Source: Streptomyces verrucosisporus
Lineage (GTDB): Bacteria > Actinomycetota > Actinomycetes > Streptomycetales > Streptomycetaceae
DNA: 64,000 nt
Assembly (NCBI RefSeq): GCF_017114865.1
Contig: NZ_JADEYH010000012.1
Location: 62,001-126,000, forward strand
Direction: 5' to 3'
A model generated the notes under the pieces. It was not told the DNA's origin, did no database searches, and was given only the letters and a program-made list of their open reading frames with translations. The position numbers were made by a program, and so were the translations under genes. Below, one piece after another: positions 44,563 to 52,315 of the stretch (positions are counted from its first letter, which is position 1; each line of letters starts with the position of its first letter).

Positions 44563-46479
44563 ATGACCGTCTCCGAACGCGAAGCACGACAGGTGGCCGA
44601 GGCCGCGAGGGAGCAGGACTGGCGCAAGCCGAGCTTCGCCAGGGAGCTGTTCCTCGGCCGCTTCCGCCTCGACCTGATCCACCCCCACCCCCGGCCCGCC
44701 GAGGCGGACGCCCGGCGCGGCGAGGAGTTCCTCGCCAGGCTCCGGGCCTTCTGCGAGACGGAGATCGACGGCCCGCGCATCGACCGCGAGGGGCTGGTCC
44801 CCGACGAGGTGGTCAAGGGGCTCAAGGAGCTCGGCGCGCTCGGCATGAAGATCGGCCCCGAGTACGGCGGCCTGGGCCTGAGCCAGCTCCACTACAACCG
44901 CGCCCTGGCCCTGGCCGGATCGGCCAGCCCCGCCGTCGGCGCGCTGCTGTCGGCGCACCAGTCGATCGGCGTGCCGCAGCCGCTGAAGATGTTCGGCACC
45001 GAGGAGCAGAAGAAGGCGTTCCTGCCGCGCTGCGCCCGGGGCGACATCTCGGCCTTCCTGCTCACCGAACCGGACGTCGGCTCCGACCCGGCCCGCCTGG
45101 CCACCACCGCCGTACCCGACGGCGACGCCTACGTCCTGGACGGCGTGAAGCTGTGGACCACCAACGGTGTCGTCGCCGACCTGCTGGTGGTCATGGCCCG
45201 CGTACCGGCCTCGGAGGGCCACAAGGGCGGTATCACCGCCTTCGTCGTCGAGGCCGACTCCGAGGGCATCACCGTGGAGAACCGCAACGCCTTCATGGGC
45301 CTGCGCGGCATCGAGAACGGCGTCACCCGCTTCCACCGCGTCCGCGTCCCGGCCGCCAACCGGATCGGTCCCGAGGGCGCCGGACTGAAGATCGCGCTGA
45401 CCACCCTCAACACCGGCCGCCTCTCCCTGCCCGCGATGTGCGCCGGAGCGGGCAAATGGTGCCTGAAGATCGCCCGCGAGTGGTCCGCGGCCCGCGAGCA
45501 GTGGGGCAAGCCGATCGCCCGCCACGAGGCCGTCGGCTCCAAGATCTCCTTCATCGCCGCCACCACCTTCGCCCTGGAGGCCGTCCTCGACCTCGCCTCC
45601 CAGATGGCCGACGACGACCGCAACGACATCCGCATCGAGGCGGCCCTCGCCAAGCTCTACGGCTCGGAGATGGCCTACGAGATGGCCGACGAACTGGTCC
45701 AGATCCGCGGCGGGCGCGGCTTCGAGACCGCAGACTCCCTCGCCGCCCGCGGCGAGCGCGGCGTACCGGCCGAGCAGATGCTGCGCGACCTGCGCATCAA
45801 CCGCATCTTCGAGGGCTCCACCGAGATCATGCACCTGCTCATCGCCCGTGAGGCCGTCGACGCCCACCTGTCGGTCGCGGGCGATCTGGTCGACCCGGAC
45901 AAGACCCTCACCGACAAGGGCCGCGCCGCCGTCCGCGCCGGCGGCTTCTACGCCCGCTGGCTGCCCAGGCTGGTCGCCGGACCGGGCCAACTGCCCATCT
46001 CCTACCGCGAGTTCCACCCCGCCGGCCATCCCGACCTGGCCGCCCACCTGCGCTACGTCGAGCGCGCCTCCCGCCGCCTGGCCCGCGCCACCTTCCTGGG
46101 CATGTCCCGCTGGCAGGCGAAGCTGGAGGGCAAGCAGGGCTTCCTCGGGAGGATCGTCGACATCGGCGCCGAGCTGTTCGCCATGAGCGCCGCCTGCGTG
46201 CGGGCGGAGATGCTGCGCGCCCGCGGCGAGAACGGCCGCGCCGCCTACCAGCTCGCCGACGCCTTCTGCCGCCAGGCCCGCCTCCGCGCCGAGGAACTCT
46301 TCGGACGGCTGTGGGACAACACCGACGACATCGACCGCAAGGTCGTGCGCGGCGTCCTGGGCGGCGCGTACGCCTGGCTGGAGGAGGGCGTCGTCGACCC
46401 CTCCACCCCCGGCCCCTGGATCGCCGAGGCCGCCCCCGGCCCCTCCAGCCGCACGGACGTCCACCGCCTCATCCCCTGA
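44563..46479 (+). CDS. acyl-CoA dehydrogenase family protein
   Basis: The 638-residue flavoprotein has the ACAD core: LGALGMKIGPEYGGLGLSQ, FLLTEPDVGSDPARL and KLWTTNGVVADLLVV (FAD and substrate contacts), FMGLRGIENGVTRFHRVRVP, and REQWGKPIARHEAVGSKI. QIRGGRGFETADS and RDLRINRIFEGSTEIM close the core. The C-terminal ~180 residues extend beyond the usual 380-400 and give a VLCAD/FadE-like length. GAGGTG precedes the ATG. The substrate is unknown. It is divergent from the LacI gene, and an IS1380-type element is inserted just after its stop. Confidence 0.92.
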   Translation: MTVSEREARQVAEAAREQDWRKPSFARELFLGRFRLDLIHPHPRPAEADARRGEEFLARLRAFCETEIDGPRIDREGLVPDEVVKGLKELGALGMKIGPEYGGLGLSQLHYNRALALAGSASPAVGALLSAHQSIGVPQPLKMFGTEEQKKAFLPRCARGDISAFLLTEPDVGSDPARLATTAVPDGDAYVLDGVKLWTTNGVVADLLVVMARVPASEGHKGGITAFVVEADSEGITVENRNAFMGLRGIENGVTRFHRVRVPAANRIGPEGAGLKIALTTLNTGRLSLPAMCAGAGKWCLKIAREWSAAREQWGKPIARHEAVGSKISFIAATTFALEAVLDLASQMADDDRNDIRIEAALAKLYGSEMAYEMADELVQIRGGRGFETADSLAARGERGVPAEQMLRDLRINRIFEGSTEIMHLLIAREAVDAHLSVAGDLVDPDKTLTDKGRAAVRAGGFYARWLPRLVAGPGQLPISYREFHPAGHPDLAAHLRYVERASRRLARATFLGMSRWQAKLEGKQGFLGRIVDIGAELFAMSAACVRAEMLRARGENGRAAYQLADAFCRQARLRAEELFGRLWDNTDDIDRKVVRGVLGGAYAWLEEGVVDPSTPGPWIAEAAPGPSSRTDVHRLIP

Positions 46480-46498
46480 CCGGGGCGAGACAGCCTTC

Positions 46499-46519
46499 TA
46501 ACCTCGCGCTTTCACGAGG
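46499..46519 (+). repeat. left terminal inverted repeat of the IS
   Basis: TAACCTCGCGCTTTCACGAGG aligns with the complement of 47738-47758 at 16 of 21 positions. This marks the left end of the element. Confidence 0.6.
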
Positions 46520-46548
46520 TGGGGTGTCCGAGGCTTGATCAAATAAGC

Positions 46549-46621
46549 GGAGAGTGCTCCTGGCCTGCAACGATGGGACTTGTCTAGGGTCCTGTCGGCT
46601 GCACGGAAAGAAGCACTCTCC
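46549..46621 (+). promoter_or_regulatory. IS leader inverted repeat covering the transposase ribosome-binding site
   Basis: GGAGAGTGCT (46549-46558) and AGCACTCTCC (46612-46621) are exactly complementary, and the right arm abuts AGGTG, the start region of the transposase. In long transcripts that read in from outside, the pairing could hide the start site, a known way for IS elements to limit accidental expression. Confidence 0.5.
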
Positions 46622-46623
46622 AG

Positions 46624-47592
46624 GTGAAGAAGCGTATCGGGTCCTACCCGCGTGTCCGTATCGAGGGCGGCGGCCGGGCGGTGGTCTCGCAGGCCGGGGG
46701 CGTGCTGCTGGTCGAGACCGTCCGTAAGGCCGGCCTGGACACCGTGATATCAGCGGCGCTGACGCCGTGGCGGAAGCCCCGGGCGGTGCACGATCCGGGC
46801 AAGATCCTGCTGGACCTCGCGCTGGCGGTCGCGCTGGGCGGGGACTGCCTCGCGGATGTCGCCATGCTGCGGGCCGAGCCGGCCGTGTTCGGGTCGGTGG
46901 CTTCCGACCCGACGGTCTCCCGCCTCATCGACACCCTCGCAGTCTCCGGGGAGAAGGCCCTGCGGGCTATCCGTGCCGCGCGGGCTGAAGCCCGCCAACG
47001 TGTCTGGCGGTTGGCCGACCGAAAAGCGCCTGATGCGGGCGGGACGGTGACCGTGGACCTCGACGGGGTGCTGGTGATCGCGCACTCGGACAAGGAAGAC
47101 GCCGCACCCACGTGGAAGCGGACCTACGGCCACCACCCGCTGATGGGGTTCGTCGACCACGGACCGGGCGGCACGGGTGAACCGGTCGCGGCCCTGCTCA
47201 GGCCGGGCAACGCGGGATCGAACACCGCCGACCAGCCGATCGCCGAGCTCGAGCTCCGTCACCGGCTGTGGGCCCGGGCCGAGGACCGGATCCGGGCCGC
47301 ACGGGCCACCGGCCTGCGCAACCCGCCCCTGCACCGCACGGCCCAGAACCGGATCTGGCTGGAGATCGTCCAGCTCGCCCTGGATCTGCTGGCCTGGCTG
47401 CCAATGCTCGCCCTGACCGGAAAGGCCCGCCTCTGGGAGCCCCGCCGCCTGCGGCTGCGCCTGTTCTCCGCGGCCGGACAGCTGGTCACCACCGGTCGGC
47501 GCCGCATCCTCCGGCTGGCCCGGCACTGGCCCTGGACCGGCCACATCACCGCCGTCCTCGACCGGCTCGCCCTCCTGCCCAACCCCGGCTGA
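46624..47592 (+). pseudogene. IS1380-family transposase, internally deleted in frame
   Basis: The remaining 322 residues match the two ends of Streptomyces IS1380-type transposases. The N-terminal half includes TVTVDLDGVLVIAHSDKED with the first catalytic Asp and YGHHPLMGFVDHGPGGTGEP. The C-terminal half runs from PIAELELRHRLWARAEDRIR to LLPNPG. From memory of the family, full-length members are about 460 residues. The central part, which holds RTDSAGG with the second catalytic Asp, is missing. The join is near 47236 (NTADQ/PIAEL) and keeps the frame. The product should be catalytically dead but could still bind ends. Confidence 0.85.
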
Positions 47593-47707
47593 CCAGCGGA
47601 TTCCCCGTCCCGACGAGCAGCACCATCCCGACCCGGAGCAGTGGAAACCGGCGCCCACCCGACGCGACAGCCGGGCCCTCGGCCTGCCCGGACTCAGGAA
47701 CAGAACG

Positions 47708-47744
47708 CGTGAGGGTCCGCCGACTCCGTCGGCGGACCCTCACG
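47708..47744 (+). terminator. perfect hairpin at the IS right end
   Basis: A 17-bp perfect stem (47708-47724 with 47728-47744) and a TCC loop follow the transposase frame and run into the right terminal repeat. It would terminate transposase transcripts inside the element. Confidence 0.75.
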
Positions 47745-47758
47745 AAAGATCGAGGCTA
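47738..47758 (-). repeat. right terminal inverted repeat of the IS
   Basis: The complement of this segment reads TAGCCTCGATCTTTCGTGAGG and aligns with the left end at 16 of 21 positions. Confidence 0.6.
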
Positions 47759-47843
47759 ATGTGTGGCCGTTGCAGCGGAGGTGCATACCCGTCGCCGGGG
47801 GTGGACGCTCCCCATGCTGCTGAACCTGTGTGCACGATGTCCC

Positions 47844-48419
47844 TCAGAACTGTTGCTGCGTCGCGCCGGGTGGGAGTAGACAAGGGGTGCTGATGGAGAA
47901 GAAAAGCTCGTCATCAGGGTGGTAACCGCGAACCGAAATACTGAAACCCTTATCCGGGTCCGAGGCATCCAGGATTACCGAGGGATTTTCTCCATGGATC
48001 TCCTGATAGCCGTCGATTTTGTAACCGTTTCTTTTTAGATCCTCTCGGATCTTCTTTACCGATTCGGCATGGTCGGCTACTTTCAGGGGGGCTCGCGAAT
48101 AGTAATCTAGGTTGAACCTTCCATCCTCGGCCACCTCGTCGTTCTTTCCCACGCATTCGTGAAACGTGGGATTTACTGTCTTCTGTGAGATTTTCACACC
48201 GGCTGACCGGGCCATCGAATCGGTGAAGTGGCGTGCCCACTCCTCCGCTTTCTTCTTACTCATTCGAGGGAGAGGTTCATTAACCTCACCGGACATGCAG
48301 CCTCCTGTCAAGATGGCAACAAAAGCGGTAACTGTGAATATTTTGAATATTGTGGACTTCAATTTCCCTGTCCAGGGATGAGTAGGTTTGTTCCATCCTC
48401 GTCTGCGAGATTCATTCAC
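47844..48419 (-). CDS. hypothetical lipoprotein, third gene of cassette A
   Basis: The 191-residue protein has a basic N-terminus, a hydrophobic stretch and a lipobox LTGGC (Cys41), so it should be a membrane-anchored extracytoplasmic lipoprotein. The mature domain is polar with two cysteines and no recognised motif. Codon use is much less G+C rich than in neighbours, a sign of transfer. Its GTG overlaps the last base of the hydrolase stop (TAGTG), so it is translationally coupled to that gene. It may be an accessory or protective partner of the hydrolase; this is inference. Confidence 0.75.
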   Translation of the reverse strand: MNESRRRGWNKPTHPWTGKLKSTIFKIFTVTAFVAILTGGCMSGEVNEPLPRMSKKKAEEWARHFTDSMARSAGVKISQKTVNPTFHECVGKNDEVAEDGRFNLDYYSRAPLKVADHAESVKKIREDLKRNGYKIDGYQEIHGENPSVILDASDPDKGFSISVRGYHPDDELFFSISTPCLLPPGATQQQF

Positions 48420-50020
48420 TATTCATCTCCGTGATAGTGGTTCCCCAGCCTGGGCTGACGCCCGACGATGATGCTTCCCTGATTGATCAGGCTTTCTTTG
48501 CCGATATCCCAGTAACTGCTGTGACCTCCGTCATTTACTGCCATGGGCTGTGCACCGAACTCTTCCCGGGCGGGATTGATTCCGAGTGTCAGGTCGGAGA
48601 AGTGCTTTACGATTCGGTCCTGCTGAGTGGCACCGACCCACACATGGCCGGGGTCCACTTGCAGATCACTGGCTTTGTCGACTCCCATCCCCGGGCTGCC
48701 CAGGGCGATGATGTCGTCCGCGTCCAGTCCGCGACCCTCGCTGGCGGCCACTCCCACCGTGTTGGCTCCGTAACTGTGGCCGATCACGGTCAGATGCCCG
48801 CGTTCGCCCTCGTGCGCGACCCTGCTGCCTTCAGTGAAGCCACGCAGGTCCGGAGCCCCCTCCTCGGCCCGCCCCTTGCTGGCCACGCTGCCGTCGATCT
48901 CCGGTGCGTCGTAGCCGAGCCAGCTGATGACAGAGACATCCTCGTTGGGGCTCTGCGACAGGGCTGCTTCCTGGAGCCTGTCGATTCGCGCGATCTGGCC
49001 CGGCATGTTGCCCAGGTCCGTGTCCGTGCCCGGAACCAGGACAGCAGTGTGATCGGCCTTGTCGGGGTTACCCATGGCGACGATCGCCTTGCCGTCACCC
49101 TCTGTCCCGATGCCCAGGACATAGAGCCTCTTGTGTTCGGGTGCCGTGTCGGCTTGGTCGAAGCGGTTCTTGAGCTTCTGAAGGGAGGAGTACGCGGATC
49201 GCTCCTGGATGCCGAGCGAGTTCTCCCGTAGGGCGTAGTCGTTCAACTGGTTTTCGATCACAGTACGGTTGGCCTGGTCCCGTACGGTGGCGGGCAGGCC
49301 GTCCAGTGCGCCGATCCGATCTGGGAAAGCTGCGAGGTAGACGCGCTTCTCGCTGTCGTCCAGCCCTACCCACCAGTCGGCGTTCTCCTTCGGGCGTTTA
49401 CCGTCCGGGATCGACTTCTCGTCGAGCCCCATGAACTTGGCGACCCTCTCCGCATCCTCGCGCGCCTTCTCGCCGCCGTACCGTTTGTCAAGGTCGAACG
49501 GATCGATCTGCCGTAGCGCTTCGGCCGCCTGTGAACTGGCCGTCCGAGCATCCGAGATCGCGTCGCCGATACGGGATCGGTAGGACCCGAGGTCGCGGTT
49601 CGCCTCTTGCTGGAGGTCCTCGTAATCGGGGTCGTTGTGGTACTTCGGGTCGATGGCTTGCTTGGGTTCGACCCACCCATCGGCGGTCACGGTGTGGCCG
49701 GCTGTCTCGGCATCGTGAACGGCGTTGCGTAGTTTCCGCTGAGCCGCCTGCATCTTGTCGTTGAGGGTTTCCAGTACCGAAGCTATGAGACCTACGTTCG
49801 TGCCTGCGGTGCCGAGTTTGCTCTCGGTGGCTTCCAAAGCCGCGAACCCGTAATGGGCGCTTTCGCCTTCCCAACCCGCAGCGTGCAGCGGACCCGACAC
49901 TTTCCTTCCGGATTCGCTTTTGGCGTCAGATAACTTCTTGACAAGCCCTCTCCATGACTTGGAAGCGGCCTCAAGGTCGGAGAAATCCTGGCGGAGTAGT
50001 TCGGAGTAGTACTCGGGCAT
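48419..50020 (-). CDS. WXG100-like/alpha-beta hydrolase (DUF1023-type) fusion, second gene of cassette A
   Basis: The 533-residue protein starts with a helical region (about residues 1-200) that contains a W-x-G-like turn (AAGWEGESAHYGF) and long coiled segments, resembling WXG100/LXG export-type domains. The C-terminal half (about 280-533) is an alpha/beta hydrolase of the DUF1023 type with nucleophile elbow VIGHSYGANTVG, an upstream Asp-rich segment (VPGTDTDLGNMPGQ) and a late His in NDGGHSSYWD. No signal peptide is present. Base composition is lower in G+C than the flanks. It lies between a small WXG-like gene and a lipoprotein gene. The substrate is unknown. Confidence 0.82.
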   Translation of the reverse strand: MPEYYSELLRQDFSDLEAASKSWRGLVKKLSDAKSESGRKVSGPLHAAGWEGESAHYGFAALEATESKLGTAGTNVGLIASVLETLNDKMQAAQRKLRNAVHDAETAGHTVTADGWVEPKQAIDPKYHNDPDYEDLQQEANRDLGSYRSRIGDAISDARTASSQAAEALRQIDPFDLDKRYGGEKAREDAERVAKFMGLDEKSIPDGKRPKENADWWVGLDDSEKRVYLAAFPDRIGALDGLPATVRDQANRTVIENQLNDYALRENSLGIQERSAYSSLQKLKNRFDQADTAPEHKRLYVLGIGTEGDGKAIVAMGNPDKADHTAVLVPGTDTDLGNMPGQIARIDRLQEAALSQSPNEDVSVISWLGYDAPEIDGSVASKGRAEEGAPDLRGFTEGSRVAHEGERGHLTVIGHSYGANTVGVAASEGRGLDADDIIALGSPGMGVDKASDLQVDPGHVWVGATQQDRIVKHFSDLTLGINPAREEFGAQPMAVNDGGHSSYWDIGKESLINQGSIIVGRQPRLGNHYHGDE

Positions 50021-50029
50021 GATGGTCTG

Positions 50030-50329
50030 TCACCATCCCTTGAAACGGCTCAGAACTTCCTGCTCGTTGCTGTCGTGTCCGTCGGCCACGAGCCGCAGGC
50101 CATCAGCGTGTTCGCCGATTCGGCCACGCAGAGCCCCCAAAGCGTCCCCCCAGCCCTCTCCGGTGCTTTTGAGTTGGGAGCCGACGGACCAGTGGCGCAG
50201 AGATCCGGCGGCATCAGTGATGTCCCCTAGAGCTTTGGACAGAGGCTTCTCCAAGTCCCCTGAGATGGTGTCGGCCGCGTGAGCTGACGCACGCAGCTCG
50301 CTCGGCGAGACATCAAGTTTTTCCCCCAT
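50030..50329 (-). CDS. small WXG100-like protein, first gene of cassette A
   Basis: The 99-residue, all-helical protein has the length of a WXG100 (ESAT-6-like) protein and a Trp-x-x-Gly turn near the middle (LRHWSVGSQL) with a second GWG further on. Such proteins usually dimerise with, and are exported alongside, larger partners. It lies 9 nt upstream of the WXG-hydrolase gene on the same strand. There is no recognisable ESX ATPase or membrane component in the window. Assignment to the family is by shape and context. Confidence 0.7.
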   Translation of the reverse strand: MGEKLDVSPSELRASAHAADTISGDLEKPLSKALGDITDAAGSLRHWSVGSQLKSTGEGWGDALGALRGRIGEHADGLRLVADGHDSNEQEVLSRFKGW

Positions 50330-50344
50330 GTGAATTTCTCCCGG

Positions 50345-50626
50345 CTATGTCTGGTCGGGTGATGCCGAAAACTCTACTCCAACGAGCTCTCCCCATCGTG
50401 CCCGGATCGTGTGGCGTCCGCTGGGCGGAGCCGTGATGTGCGAGACTTCCTGTCCGTTGAGGTAGTGCCAACCCTCGCTCGGGGCAGGGAACTTCGCAGT
50501 CACCTGTCGTGCCACCCTTGATGTGCCGTCCGATCTGGCCTCCTGGCTGGATAGTTCGGCCGCCACCCGAAGGGTTGAGGTTATTGGCTCCTGACGGGCA
50601 CTGACCCTCTGGGGCTGGATGGTCAT
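50345..50626 (-). pseudogene. fragment of unknown gene
   Basis: From the ATG at 50626 a 93-residue frame reads MTIQPQRVSARQEPITSTL and later FPAPSEGWHYLNGQEV. It has a protein-like composition, no start signal and no recognised family. It overlaps a transposase scrap on the other strand. It may be the 3' remnant of a gene cut by the mobile element, or spurious. Confidence 0.3.
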
Positions 50627-50780
50627 ACTGTCGACCCGGTCGGCCAAGGGAGACACTTTTGTCCAGCTCGGAGCCCGCTTCGGGTATCGACCGACACCGC
50701 CTGGCGCTACACCCACGAGGCCGTCGAGGCACTCACGGCTCTCGTCCTCCGCTCGCCGAAGCACCGGAGAGCGCCGGTGA
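50582..50780 (+). pseudogene. frameshifted IS5-type transposase fragment (N-terminal HTH part)
   Basis: Translating in two frames gives a decayed transposase N-terminus. Around 50582-50683 the frame reads IGS-stop-RALT and then GDTFVQLGARFG. After a one-base shift near 50683 it continues VSTDTAWRYTHEAVEALTAL. The combined text matches the helix-turn-helix region of DDE transposases common in Streptomyces (IS5/Tnp4-like). There is an internal stop and no catalytic domain, so it is only a scrap. It lies just upstream of cassette A, opposite the IS1380 element on the other side. Confidence 0.6.
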
Positions 50781-50892
50781 CCAGCACCGGCTGCCGGAGG
50801 GCATGCTCATCCCCACCCGGCGTTGCGCCGCGCAGGCCACCGGGACCAAACCGGACCCGGTGTAGAACGCCAGGCACCGCGCCCATGGACGG

Positions 50893-51639
50893 CTACCCCG
50901 GCACGGGGAGACCGGCGGCGCGGGCCAGGACGCGGGCCGCGGTGCGGCCGGCTGCCAGAGCGCCCGCACTGCGGGCCGGGACGCAGCGCTCCCGCGCGGG
51001 GTCGTACTCGGTCATCACCGCGCCCGCGTGGTCGGCGTTGGTCTCGGTGAGGGTGACCGGCCATCCCCACCGGTCGAGGACGGGCACGAAGTCCCGCGAG
51101 TGGTGGACGGGGGCGATGTCGTCGGCGGTGCCGTGGAGCAGGTGGACGGGCACCGGATCGACGGGTGTCGATCCCAACGCGTCACTCAGGTCGCCCAACC
51201 CCATCTCCGGACGTTCCCAGAGGTACCTGCCCGCGATCCCGGCGACCGCCGCGGGCCGCCATCCGTCCATCAGGCCGGGCCGGACCGCGACGCTCACCGC
51301 GGCGTACGCGCCCAGCGACCAGCCGGCCAGCACGATCCGTTCGGCGTCGCCGCCGAACTCCCCCGCCCGTTCCCGGGCGAAACACACCGACGCCGACAGG
51401 TGCCCCCAGCCGCCGTCGGGCGCGTCCGGGTGCCAGTCGGGCACCACGACCACCAGCCCCAGCGAGGCGGCCTGACGGGCGAGCGGCGCGAGTACGTCCC
51501 GCTCGTTCGGCCCCCTGCCGTGCCAGAGGAGGACGGTGGGCGCGGTGGCCGGGCCGCGGGTGGGCCGGTGGACGTCCAGTAACAGGCCGCCGGGTTCGTG
51601 GACGATGCCTTGCTCGGTGCTGACCGCGATCTCGTTCAC
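50893..51639 (-). CDS. alpha/beta hydrolase
   Basis: The 248-residue protein has an alpha/beta hydrolase layout: oxyanion region VLLWHGRGPNERDVLAPLA, VVVVPDWHPDAPDGG, nucleophile elbow IVLAGWSLGAYAAV, an acid in LLHGTADDIAPV and a catalytic His in NADHAGAV. There is no signal peptide. It resembles dienelactone-hydrolase-like or esterase-type cytoplasmic enzymes, but substrate cannot be inferred. It is a single gene on the minus strand, 84 nt downstream of the MarR gene, and might be co-transcribed with it. Confidence 0.85.
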   Translation of the reverse strand: MNEIAVSTEQGIVHEPGGLLLDVHRPTRGPATAPTVLLWHGRGPNERDVLAPLARQAASLGLVVVVPDWHPDAPDGGWGHLSASVCFARERAGEFGGDAERIVLAGWSLGAYAAVSVAVRPGLMDGWRPAAVAGIAGRYLWERPEMGLGDLSDALGSTPVDPVPVHLLHGTADDIAPVHHSRDFVPVLDRWGWPVTLTETNADHAGAVMTEYDPARERCVPARSAGALAAGRTAARVLARAAGLPVPG

Positions 51640-51723
51640 GCCCGGTAGAACGACTCGGCGCGGGCGAAGGTGCCGTGCATCCGGCGGGCGGTGGCTTCCG
51701 GCAGGCCCGTCGGCGCGTCCGGC

Positions 51724-52221
51724 TCAGTCCGGCCGGTCTCCGAGGGACTCAAGCAACTCGCGCAGTAGTCCGGCGAGTTCGCCTTGCCGGGCGTCGGTGA
51801 GTCCGGACAGGACGCGGTGCTCGGTGGCCAGGTGATCCGGCAGCACCCGGTCGATCAGGGCGTGCCCCTCTTCGGTGAGGGTGACGTGCACCGCGCGGCC
51901 GTCCGTCTCGCTGGGGGAGCGCGCCACCAGGCCGCGCGCCTCCAGCCGGTCCAGACGCTGGGTGATGGCCCCCGAGGTGACCATGGCCGAGCGCATCAGC
52001 TCGGCCGGGTTCAGCCGGTACGGCGGCCCGCTGCGGCGCATGGTGGCCAGGACGTCGAAGGACGCGTGGTCCAGGCCGTGGGCGGCGAAGGTGCGGCGCA
52101 GTTCGGCGTCGATCAGCCGGGAGAGGCGGCCCAGCCGCCCGATCACTCCCATCGGGGAGGCGTCCATGTCGGGGCGTTCGCGGGCCCACTGCTCCAGCAC
52201 TCGGTCGACGTGATCGGCCAT
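51724..52221 (-). CDS. MarR family transcriptional regulator
   Basis: The 165-residue winged-helix regulator has MarR features: a helix with LGRLSRLIDAELRRTFAAHGL, HTH LNPAELMRSAMVTSGAITQRLDRLEARGLV, and the wing RSPSETDGRAVHVTLTEEG. It is divergent from an EamA transporter gene, with three CTTAG-type boxes between them, the usual arrangement for a MarR repressor that controls an exporter and itself. The ligand is probably a compound handled by the transporter. Confidence 0.92.
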   Translation of the reverse strand: MADHVDRVLEQWARERPDMDASPMGVIGRLGRLSRLIDAELRRTFAAHGLDHASFDVLATMRRSGPPYRLNPAELMRSAMVTSGAITQRLDRLEARGLVARSPSETDGRAVHVTLTEEGHALIDRVLPDHLATEHRVLSGLTDARQGELAGLLRELLESLGDRPD

Positions 52222-52241
52222 GGCCTCACCCTACCCGGTGT

Positions 52242-52315
52242 CTTAGTGGTGAGAGATGCGTCACCCGCCGCGGCCAGATTCCTTAGCGGTGAGTTACTTT
52301 AGCTTAGTGCTAAGC
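52242..52315. promoter_or_regulatory. CTTAG boxes, probable MarR operator region
   Basis: CTTAGTGGTGAG (52242-52253) and CTTAGCGGTGAG (52282-52293) form a 12-bp direct repeat with one mismatch, 40 bp apart. The palindrome GCTTAGTGCTAAGC follows at 52302-52315. All sit between the divergent MarR and EamA genes and overlap possible start codons of the latter. Confidence 0.65.

Larger units (their letters stand above)
46499..47758 (+). mobile_element. defective IS1380-family insertion sequence
   Basis: The element spans imperfect terminal inverted repeats at 46499-46519 and 47738-47758 (16 of 21 positions match) and encloses one transposase frame that lacks its middle. The left end has an inverted repeat around the transposase leader and the right end a perfect 17-bp hairpin. 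No target duplication is visible with these boundaries, so the ends could be off by a few bases or the insertion may be old. It lies directly after the acyl-CoA dehydrogenase gene. Confidence 0.8.
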
